Of a stretch of DNA of 64,000 nucleotides, positions 53,876-61,420 are shown in pieces (positions within the stretch are counted from its first letter, which is position 1; each line of letters starts with the position of its first letter). Below the pieces are notes generated by a model. That model saw only the letters and a program-made list of their open reading frames with translations, searched no databases and was not told the origin of the DNA. Position numbers and translations under genes: made by a program. The DNA is from Streptomyces sp. NBS 14/10 (GTDB lineage Bacteria; Actinomycetota; Actinomycetes; Streptomycetales; Streptomycetaceae). The stretch spans positions 605,357 through 669,356 of the forward strand of contig NZ_NCSM01000007.1 in NCBI RefSeq assembly GCF_002224125.1, given 5' to 3'.

Positions 53876-53891
53876 ATTAACTCGCGAGTAA
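53876..53891 (-). promoter_or_regulatory. Palindrome upstream of the acyl-CoA ligase gene
   Basis: ACTCGCGAGT (53880-53889) is a perfect 10-bp palindrome within TTAACTCGCGAGTAA, about 55 bp before the ligase start, in an AT-rich patch. The form and location suggest a TetR-type operator controlling lipid metabolism; the regulator is not encoded nearby. Confidence 0.45.
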
Positions 53892-54060
53892 CCTTTGAGC
53901 AGTGATCAGGGTAAGGGCCGGAACCGTACCGCGTAAGGGGGCTTCGGCCACCTTGTTGAAACTTGGGGCGCGTCGGTGCGGAAGCGTGGGGCGGCAGTCG
54001 CGTGAAGAGGGCAGTGGGCCTGGCGCGACGCGCGCCGGACCCACTGCCCGCCGGCCCGCC

Positions 54061-55941
54061 CTACTTCTTCGCTTTCGCGTCGCCCTCGGAGTCGGAGGAC
54101 AGCACCGCGATAAAGGCCTCCTGCGGGACCTCCACGCTGCCGACCATCTTCATCCGCTTCTTGCCTTCCTTCTGCTTCTCCAGCAGCTTCCGCTTCCGGG
54201 AGATGTCACCGCCGTAGCACTTGGCCAGCACGTCCTTGCGGATGGCGCGGACCGTCTCGCGGGCGATCACCCGGCTGCCGATGGCGGCCTGGATCGGCAC
54301 CTCGAAGTTCTGCCGCGGGATCAGCTCGCGCAGCTTGGCGACCAGCCGGACGCCGTACGCGTACGCCTTGTCCTTATGGGTGATCGCGGAGAACGCGTCG
54401 ACCTTGTCGCCGTGCAGCAGGATATCGACCTTGACCAGGTCGGAGACCTGCTCGCCGGTGGGCTCGTAGTCGAGCGAGGCATAGCCGCGGGTCTTGGACT
54501 TCAGCTGGTCGAAGAAGTCGAAGACCACCTCGGCGAGCGGAAGGGTGTAGCGGATCTCGACCCGGTCCTCGGAGAGGTAGTCCATGCCGAGCATCACACC
54601 GCGGCGGTTCTGGCAGAGCTCCATGATCGCGCCGATGAACTCGCTCGGGGCCAGGATGGTGGACCGTACGACCGGCTCGTGCACCTTGTCGATCTTGCCC
54701 ACGGGGAACTCGCTGGGGTTGGTCACCGTGTGCTCGGAGCCGTCCTCCATGTCCACGCGGTAGATCACATTGGGCGCGGTGGCGATCAGATCGAGACCGA
54801 ATTCGCGCTCCAGGCGCTCACGGATGACCTCCAGATGCAGCAGGCCGAGGAAGCCGACGCGGAAGCCGAAGCCGAGGGCCGCCGAGGTCTCCGGCTCGTA
54901 GACCAGCGCGGCGTCGTTGAGCTGGAGCTTGTCCAGCGCCTCGCGCAGCTCCGGGTAGTCCGAGCCGTCCAGCGGATACAGCCCGGAGAAGACCATGGGC
55001 TTGGGGTCCTTGTAGCCGCCCAGCGCCTCGGTCGCCCCGTGGGTGAACTGGGTGATCGTGTCGCCGACCTTGGACTGGCGGACGTCCTTCACCCCGGTGA
55101 TCAGATAGCCCACCTCACCGACGGACAGCCCGTCGGCGGGGGTCATCTCGGGCGAGTTGGTGCCGATCTCCAGCAGCTCATGGGCGGCGCCGGTGGACAT
55201 CATCTTGATGCGCTCGCGCTTGCCCAGCGTGCCGTCGACGACCTTGACGTAGGTCACGACACCCCGGTACGCGTCATAGACCGAGTCGAAGATCATGGCT
55301 CGGGCCGGGGCGTCCTTGACGCCCACCGGGGCCGGGACCTGCCTGACGACCTCGTTCAGCAGCTCGGCCACGCCCTCACCGGTCTTGGCGGAGACCTTGA
55401 GCACATCGGAGGGGTCGCAGCCGATGATGTGGGCCAGCTCGGCGGCGTACTTCTCGGGCTGGGCGGCCGGGAGGTCGATCTTGTTGAGGACCGGGATGAT
55501 CGTGAGGTCGTTCTCCAGGGCCAGATAGAGGTTGGCCAGGGTCTGCGCCTCGATGCCCTGGGCCGCGTCGACCAGCAGAACGCAGCCCTCACAGGCCGCG
55601 AGGGAGCGCGAGACCTCGTAGGTGAAGTCGACGTGGCCAGGGGTGTCGATCATGTTGAGGATGTGGGTGGCGCTCGCATCCCCGCCCTGACCCACGCCCT
55701 GGGGCGCCCAGGGCAGCCGGACCGCCTGGGACTTGATCGTGATGCCGCGCTCGCGCTCGATATCCATGCGGTCGAGGTACTGCGCGCGCATCTGCCGCTG
55801 CTCGACCACACCGGTCAGCTGGAGCATCCGGTCGGCGAGCGTCGACTTGCCGTGGTCGATGTGCGCGATGATGCAGAAGTTACGGATGAGAGCCGGGTCG
55901 GTACGGCTCGGCTCCGGCACATTGGTAGGGGTCGCGGGCAC
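54061..55941 (-). CDS. lepA: Elongation factor 4 (LepA)
   Basis: 626-aa ribosomal GTPase with a role in ribosome back-translocation/30S assembly. P-loop [14 protein letters not shown] at 26-39, [14 protein letters not shown], and NKIDLPAAQ are intact. The C-terminal LepA-specific region contains ALSDSEGD-type end ([14 protein letters not shown]). GTG start at 55941. Upstream of it the DNA has a short tandem TCAGTCAGT tract, and the divergent rpsT follows. Confidence 0.96.
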   Translation of the reverse strand: MPATPTNVPEPSRTDPALIRNFCIIAHIDHGKSTLADRMLQLTGVVEQRQMRAQYLDRMDIERERGITIKSQAVRLPWAPQGVGQGGDASATHILNMIDTPGHVDFTYEVSRSLAACEGCVLLVDAAQGIEAQTLANLYLALENDLTIIPVLNKIDLPAAQPEKYAAELAHIIGCDPSDVLKVSAKTGEGVAELLNEVVRQVPAPVGVKDAPARAMIFDSVYDAYRGVVTYVKVVDGTLGKRERIKMMSTGAAHELLEIGTNSPEMTPADGLSVGEVGYLITGVKDVRQSKVGDTITQFTHGATEALGGYKDPKPMVFSGLYPLDGSDYPELREALDKLQLNDAALVYEPETSAALGFGFRVGFLGLLHLEVIRERLEREFGLDLIATAPNVIYRVDMEDGSEHTVTNPSEFPVGKIDKVHEPVVRSTILAPSEFIGAIMELCQNRRGVMLGMDYLSEDRVEIRYTLPLAEVVFDFFDQLKSKTRGYASLDYEPTGEQVSDLVKVDILLHGDKVDAFSAITHKDKAYAYGVRLVAKLRELIPRQNFEVPIQAAIGSRVIARETVRAIRKDVLAKCYGGDISRKRKLLEKQKEGKKRMKMVGSVEVPQEAFIAVLSSDSEGDAKAKK

Positions 55942-56107
55942 GCAGGGTCCTGTGTCTAGGCGGGACTCGGTGTTGTCAGTCAGTGATGTCAGTCAGTCGT
56001 CAGTCCATGGTCCCACGACTGGCGACCGCGCCCGGGTTCGGTACGGCGACGGCGCCCCGGGTCCGGTACGGATCCGGCTCCGTTTAGGAGGCCGCGAGGC
56101 CTGCTGG

Positions 56108-56113
56108 TAACCT
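56108..56113 (+). promoter_or_regulatory. Possible extended -10 box for rpsT
   Basis: TGGTAACCT places TAACCT at 56108-56113, 88 bp before rpsT. No good -35 was found at the standard spacing, so this is a weak call. Confidence 0.3.
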
Positions 56114-56201
56114 GGTCGACTGCGTCTCGTGCCGCTCTCGCGAGCGACACCGGACGCGAAACGAAACAGCGAAATCCAACGAACCTGCGAAGGCTCTTTA
56201 C

Positions 56202-56468
56202 GTGGCGAACATCAAGTCCCAGATCAAGCGGAACAAGACGAACGAGAAGGCGCGCCTGCGCAACAAGTCCGTCAAGTCCGAGCTGAAGACCGCGATCCGT
56301 CGGACCCGCGAGGCCGTCGCCGCCGGTGACGTCGAGAAGGCCACCGCCGCCGCCCGCGTCGCGTCCCGGAAGCTGGACAAGGCCGTCAGCAAGGGCGTCC
56401 TCCACAAGAACAACGCCGCCAACAAGAAGTCGGCCCTGGCCAGCCAGGTCGCCGGCCTTCAGGGCTGA
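56202..56468 (+). CDS. rpsT: 30S ribosomal protein S20
   Basis: 88-aa basic protein. It starts [20 protein letters not shown] and continues [20 protein letters not shown], with the C-terminal [16 protein letters not shown] all conserved. GTG start at 56202, with GAAGG eight bases upstream. Divergent from lepA, the standard arrangement. Confidence 0.97.
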   Translation: MANIKSQIKRNKTNEKARLRNKSVKSELKTAIRRTREAVAAGDVEKATAAARVASRKLDKAVSKGVLHKNNAANKKSALASQVAGLQG

Positions 56469-56633
56469 TTCTCGGGGCCACCGCGCCCTCGGGGCCACCG
56501 CCCCACCCCGCCGTGGGAACATTCGAGCCCTCTACCTCGAATCACGGACAGTCTTCGTAGTACGCCACGCTACGTTCAGTGCCCCCGGGCCCACTCCGGG
56601 GGCATTGCTGTGTCCTGGGCGTCACCACAGCCG

Positions 56634-58000
56634 TCACCACAGCCGCACGCGCCAGCACTTGCCGGGCGGCTCACCGCTCTTGCCGGTCTTGCCGCTCTTG
56701 CAGACCCTGAGCGAGAGGTGTGCCGCCTCGTGGATATCGCGCGAGGACTCCTCGCACACCCCCCGCCGTCGGCCCAGATGTCCGTGCCGGCCGGAGTGAA
56801 GACGTACGCCCGTATGCCCACCCCATCGGGGGTCTGATCGCAGACCCGCAGGGTGTCCGCGTCCTCGATCCACCGCACGGCGTCCCCGTCGAAGGTCGTC
56901 GGCACGTCGAACGGCATCCGCGCCGCCACGTTCCCCGGCGGCACCCACGCGTAGTGCACCAGCATGGCGGCCGCGCTGGCGTCGTGTGCGGCGGCGCTGG
57001 CGTCGAGGAAATCCCGCTCCTGGGCGTTCGCCCCGCCCGTATGCTCCGCGCAGCGCCGCGCGAGAGCGAGCTTCGCGCCCGGGTAGAGCGCGCCCGGATC
57101 ACGCCCCAGGGCCTGCCACGCGTCGGCCGCCTCGGTCAGCTGACGGTGGATGCGCAACTCCTCGCGGCCCTCGGTGAGCCGGCGCCGCAGCCGCGGCCAG
57201 GCCGTGAGCAGCGCGTCGTGGGCGAGGTGGATGCCGTCGCCGTCGAGGACGATCAGCCGGTGCGCCGCCAGGAGTTCGAGTACGGCGGACAGTTCGGCCT
57301 GTTCCGCGAGTCCGGTGAATTCGTCGCGACGTGCGCACCGCCTGGCGCCGACCGGGCCGTCTCCCGGGGCGGTGAGCCGCAGCGCCAGAGTGCGCAGGAT
57401 GTCCTGTCGCGCGGGCGGCAAGGCGGTGAACACCTGCTCGGCCGCCGTTGCGACGGCGGCCGAGCCCGCCCACGGCCTCGTAGTCGGCGAGTCGTAAGGA
57501 CGCTCCTCGACGGGCCTGCCACGTCTCCCGCAGGACGTGGGCCGCCCAGGGGAGGGCACCGGGCTGCTGTGCCGCTTCCGTGAGGACGCAGGCCACCAGG
57601 TCCGGCTCCACGGTCACCCCCGTGCGGGCGGCGGGCTGGACGACCATCTCCCGCAGTTCGTGCCGCGACGGCGGACCGATCGCGATGCGCGCGCCGTCCC
57701 GTAGCGCGGCGGCCAGGTCCGGGTGGTCCAGGCAGCGGTCGACGGCATCGGACCGTACGACGAGGATGATCCGTAACCAGTGGCGGGCGCCCGCCGTCAC
57801 CTCGGCCAGCGCGGCGAGGAACGCGTCACGCTCGTCGGCGTCGGCACACCGGGTGAAGGCCTCCTCCAACTGGTCGACGGCGAGCAGCACGTGGGTGCCG
57901 CTCGGCCGGCCCGCCGGCCACGTGGTGAGCGCGGCGCCCAGGCTCGCGGGGTCGAGAGCGAGGTCGCGGCACAACGCCTCGGCGTCCCCGCAGCGTGAGG
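56634..58000 (-). pseudogene. Broken NTPase (nSTAND-like) gene fused to a small secreted-type tail
   Basis: The reading starts abruptly near 58000, without a start codon or the usual upstream HTH/P-loop part, at CRDLALDPASLGAALTTWPA. It continues through THVLLAVDQLEEAFTRCADA, then switches frame near 57470 (an extra base) into VATAAEQVFTALPPARQ and WPRLRRRLTEGREELRIH, typical of the nSTAND/AAA proteins of Streptomyces. It then fuses to DASAAAHDASAAAMLVHYAW and a Cys-containing tail, with a second shift near 56770 where one missing G in a G run would restore CEESSRDIHEAAHLSLRVC. Not expected to make a working NTPase. Confidence 0.75.
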
Positions 58001-58560
58001 TCCTTGGTGGGGACCTTGTCGTCGTACGCCTCCTGGCAGGTGGCCTTGGAGTTGTTGGCGAACGCCTTGACGATCAGACCGCCCTTGTTGGACCACGAGG
58101 TTGCCTCGTTCTGGAAGTCGTACTCGTTGAACAGGACGACCTCCTTGTGGACCGCGTTCCACGTGACCCGCTGCCCTGTGAAGTTCTTGCCGTCCCAGAA
58201 GCAGTACCAGTCGTTGCCGATGGCCTCGGTGGGACAGTCGTCGTCCGCCCGGGTGTCGGCCGCCTGGCGCGGCGAGTACGGCTTACCGGCCAGCTTGGCC
58301 TGGAGCTTCTGCGCGGCCGGGCTGCTCGGCGGCGCCTTCTCCTCGCCGGGCAGCGGGAAGGCCATGATGACCGCGCCGCCGTCCCAGGCGATCTCGTAGT
58401 CGCTGATCTGCCGACCGCCCTGGGTGTTGGCCAGCGTCTCGTCTATCTGCCGCTGGAGTGTGTCGGTGCGCGGGTCGGCGAAGGCCGACGGCTGCGCGCC
58501 GAGCACGCCCACGGCTCCCAGCACGACGGCGCTCAGAGCCGCGGCGGTGGTACGTCGCAT
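57826..58560 (-). CDS. Secreted I36-type protein with a chimeric C-terminus
   Basis: 244-aa open frame. The first ~185 residues look real: a signal peptide (MRRTTAAALSAVVLGAVGVL, cleavage after AFA), then a domain with DWYCFWDGKNFTGQRVTWNA and VLFNEYDFQNEATSWSNKGG, typical of I36-type beta/gamma-crystallin-like proteins. From about 58000 on, the reading is an antisense-like, out-of-frame stretch of the NTPase gene (GRRGVVPRPRSRPREPGRRA), so the true end was lost by fusion. It may still make a secreted protein with a random tail. Confidence 0.65.
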   Translation of the reverse strand: MRRTTAAALSAVVLGAVGVLGAQPSAFADPRTDTLQRQIDETLANTQGGRQISDYEIAWDGGAVIMAFPLPGEEKAPPSSPAAQKLQAKLAGKPYSPRQAADTRADDDCPTEAIGNDWYCFWDGKNFTGQRVTWNAVHKEVVLFNEYDFQNEATSWSNKGGLIVKAFANNSKATCQEAYDDKVPTKDLTLRGRRGVVPRPRSRPREPGRRAHHVAGGPAERHPRAARRRPVGGGLHPVCRRRRA

Positions 58561-58935
58561 ATCGGGTGTCCTCTCGTGGAAGGCGAATCCTGGAAGCGAT
58601 TCCGTTTCCCGGTTGACTCCCGGCCGGCGGACGGCGTCAGGCGGGCAGAAACGCCGTCAGGCGCCTCTCCCCCACCCGGTCGATGTCCCGTCCGGCTGCC
58701 GGTCCCTCGACTCTCGGACCGTCGGGAGTTGTCCGAAAGCCGAGCTCAGACCGGACAGACAAGCGGACAACTCCGGCCTCGGCGGCGGCAGGCGACGGCT
58801 TCGATTAGGGTGAGCGGCTGCTCCGCGTCACTGCGGCACCAGAGCGTCCGGCGCATTCCGCAACAGCTCCGCGGTGGCGGGACGTTTCCCCAGGGCAGCG
58901 TGGGGGTTTTGGCCTTTATCGGGTATGTTCACGTC
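58561..58935. other. 375-bp gene-free region with an inverted repeat
   Basis: Between the divergent I36-type gene and the Pro-rich membrane protein. GGAGTTGTCCG (58725-58735) and CGGACAACTCC (58764-58774) are perfect 11-bp inverted repeats around a 28-bp loop; the sequence CGGACA recurs between them. No open frame looks real. Probably the operator or promoter region for one or both genes. Confidence 0.5.
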
Positions 58936-59907
58936 ATGTCGATACCGGGGGAGTCTCCCAACCCGTACGGGCCGCCGCAGCAGCCCCAGCCACCTCAGCC
59001 AGGCGCACCGGCCCCACAGCCGAACCCCTACGCGCAGGGCCCGCAGCAGGGACAGTCGCCGTATCCGTACGCGCAGCCGACGATGCCCGCCATGCCCGCC
59101 GTCACCGCGATGCCCCCGGGCCCCCCTGGTCCTCCCGCGCCTCCCGGCGCCGGTGGCTGGTCCACACCCGAGACGGCGGCCGGGGCCGGGTACGGCCCGA
59201 TGGGCGCCCAGCCGCCCATGCCGCCCGCCGGGCCGGGCAACCCCGGCGGCCGTGGCAAGGGCTGGCTGTGGGGCCTGGGCGGGGCGGTCGTCGCCTCGGC
59301 GGTGTGGGCCGGGGTCGTGTTCTCGACCGGCGGCTTCGGGAGTGACGAGAAGAAGGCCGACCTGGGGACCTACCAGTACGCCGGCAACCTGTGCTCCTCC
59401 AGCGACTTGACCCCCATCGAGAACGCCTCCTTCAAGGAGAAGGACTCGACCAGCGGGAGCAATCCGCAGCACAGCAGCTCGGAGGACCCGGCCATGGACT
59501 CGATGACGTGCAACGTCGACTACGAGCCCAGTTCCTCGTCCAGCAGCGACTACTCATCCGCCTGGCTCTACACGACGGCGTATCTGCACCGGAAGACGGA
59601 CCCCACGCCCGAGTTCAAGGCGACCTACATGTCGTACAAGAACCAGAAGACCTCCACCACCCACTACAAGGTGTCCGAGGTCAGCGGTGTCGGCGACGAG
59701 GCGTACGTGGTGGCCCAGGAGTACGAGGGCACCAGCAACACCAGTGCCTATGTGATCCTCGGGGTGCGCGACGGCTGGATGACGTACCAGACGACGTGGT
59801 CGCAGTACGCGTCGAGCTCGTCGGACAGCCCGGTCAAGAGCAATGCCGAGATCACCGAAATGCTCAAGGCGAGCGCCAAGGGGACGCTGGAGAAGCTGCA
59901 AAAGTAG
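58936..59907 (+). CDS. Membrane-anchored protein with a Pro/Gln-rich cytoplasmic tail
   Basis: 323-aa protein. The first ~105 residues are Pro/Gln/Gly/Ala-rich, with tandem NPYGPPQQPQPPQPG-type units; then a membrane helix (WLWGLGGAVVASAVWAGVVF). The extracellular ~190 residues have a Ser-rich spacer and two Cys (NLCSSS, MTCNV) and end in NAEITEMLKASAKGTLEKLQ. The layout resembles many actinobacterial surface proteins with a proline-rich intracellular tail. A leaderless start is possible, with TATGTT at 58924-58929. Function unknown. Confidence 0.8.
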   Translation: MSIPGESPNPYGPPQQPQPPQPGAPAPQPNPYAQGPQQGQSPYPYAQPTMPAMPAVTAMPPGPPGPPAPPGAGGWSTPETAAGAGYGPMGAQPPMPPAGPGNPGGRGKGWLWGLGGAVVASAVWAGVVFSTGGFGSDEKKADLGTYQYAGNLCSSSDLTPIENASFKEKDSTSGSNPQHSSSEDPAMDSMTCNVDYEPSSSSSSDYSSAWLYTTAYLHRKTDPTPEFKATYMSYKNQKTSTTHYKVSEVSGVGDEAYVVAQEYEGTSNTSAYVILGVRDGWMTYQTTWSQYASSSSDSPVKSNAEITEMLKASAKGTLEKLQK

Positions 59908-60053
59908 TCGGCCAGTTGGCCAGTCGGCGCGAAGCGGCACCCGCGCGGGCTGTCATCGTCGGACCCGTCCGGTCGCCCCGGGCGGGTCCGAGGCTTTTCT
60001 GCCGGACCTCTGCCTGACCTCCGCCGGACCTGGATCTCCGTGAGGAAAGGGGC

Positions 60054-61040
60054 CTAGCGGCCCGCTCGGGCGGCACGGGCAATGGTGACCACGGCCTTCT
60101 CCAGCGCGTACTCCGGGTCGTCGCCGCCGCCCTTGACCCCCGCGTCGGCCTCGGCCACGGCGCGCAGCGCCACCGCCACGCCATCCGCCGACCAGCCGCG
60201 CATCTGCTGCCGCACCCGGTCGATCTTCCACGGCGGCATGCCGAGCTCACGCGCCAGATCGCCGGGGCGCGCACCGCGCGGCGCTGAGGCGAGCTTGCCG
60301 ATGGCGCGCACGCCCTGGGCGAGGGCGCTGGTGATCAGCACCGGGGCCACGCCCGTGGACACGGCCCAGCGCAGCGCCTCCAGGGCCTCGGCGGTGCGCC
60401 CTTCGACCGCGCGGTCGGCGACGGTGAAGCTGGACGCCTCGGCACGGCCCGTGTAGTAGCGGGCGACGACGGCCTCGTCGATCGTGCCCTCCACATCGGC
60501 GACAAGCTGCGCGCAGGCACTCGCCAGCTCGCGCAGATCGCTTCCGATGGCATCGACCAGCGCCTGACACGCCTCCGGCGTGGCGGACCGCCCGGTGGCC
60601 CGGAACTCCGCCCGCACAAAGGCCAGCCGGTCGGCCGGCTTGGTCATCTTCGGGCATGCGACCTCGCGCGCGCCCGCCTTGCGGGCGGCGTCCAGCAGCC
60701 CCTTGCCCTTGGCGCCGCCGGCATGCAGCAGCACGAGGGTGATCTCCTCGGCGGGGGCGCTCAGATACCCCTTCACGTCCTTGATCGTGTCCGCCGACAG
60801 ATCCTGTGCGTTGCGCACCACCACGACCTTGCGCTCGGCGAACAAGGAAGGGCTCGTCAGCTCGGCGAGGGTGCCGGGCTGCAGCGCGTCCGGCATGAGG
60901 TCGCGCACATCGGTGTCCGGATCGGCGGCCCGGGCCGCCGCCACGACCTGCTGCACGGCACGGTCGAGCAGCAAGTCCTCCTGGCCCACGGCGAGAGTCA
61001 CGGGGGCGAGCGGATCGTCGGTCGTCGTCTTCCTGGCCAT
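60054..61040 (-). CDS. holA: DNA polymerase III subunit delta
   Basis: 328-aa clamp-loader subunit. The N-terminal VGQEDLLLDRAVQQVVAAAR and ERKVVVVRNAQDLSADTIKD, and the C-terminal FTVADRAVEGRTAEALEALR match the family. The start ATG at 61040 was chosen over the much longer open frame that runs through comEC in another phase. Neighbour of comEC, as usual. Confidence 0.93.
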   Translation of the reverse strand: MARKTTTDDPLAPVTLAVGQEDLLLDRAVQQVVAAARAADPDTDVRDLMPDALQPGTLAELTSPSLFAERKVVVVRNAQDLSADTIKDVKGYLSAPAEEITLVLLHAGGAKGKGLLDAARKAGAREVACPKMTKPADRLAFVRAEFRATGRSATPEACQALVDAIGSDLRELASACAQLVADVEGTIDEAVVARYYTGRAEASSFTVADRAVEGRTAEALEALRWAVSTGVAPVLITSALAQGVRAIGKLASAPRGARPGDLARELGMPPWKIDRVRQQMRGWSADGVAVALRAVAEADAGVKGGGDDPEYALEKAVVTIARAARAGR

Positions 61041-61093
61041 CGCCGTCCAGCATCCCACGCCCCGCCGACAACCCCGACAGCCCCGCTCCCCGG

Positions 61094-61372
61094 ATGCCCG
61101 ACAATGACCCGGTGACCGATGCGCGCCTCGACCCCGTACGACATGTCCTCGTACTGCCCGACCGCGACTCCGCCGAGGAGGTGGCCGAGGGCCTGGCCGA
61201 CCGCTTCGGCGTCGCCGAGGAACCCCATCTGATCCGGGACTCGCTGGCGGGCGAGGACGACGCGGAGGACGCGCAGTGGCTGGTGGTCGTGGAGGACCCG
61301 GCCAAGGCCCTGGACCCGGCGGCGCTGGACGCGTACGCGGCCGAGTACGAGGGGTGGCTGGAGGCCGAGTAG
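61094..61372 (+). CDS. Small acidic protein of unknown function
   Basis: 92-aa protein. RHVLVLPDRDSAEEVAEGLA and AQWLVVVEDPAKALDPAALD are recurrent in Streptomyces genomes at this position, but no function is known. Rich in Asp/Glu. The start could be ATG 61094 or GTG 61112; neither has a clear ribosome site. Sits between the divergent holA and the convergent comEC. Confidence 0.65.
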   Translation: MPDNDPVTDARLDPVRHVLVLPDRDSAEEVAEGLADRFGVAEEPHLIRDSLAGEDDAEDAQWLVVVEDPAKALDPAALDAYAAEYEGWLEAE

Positions 61373-61420
61373 CCCCGGGGGCGTGTGGCCACGCGCCCCC
61401 GCCGCTCGGCGTGACCTGCG

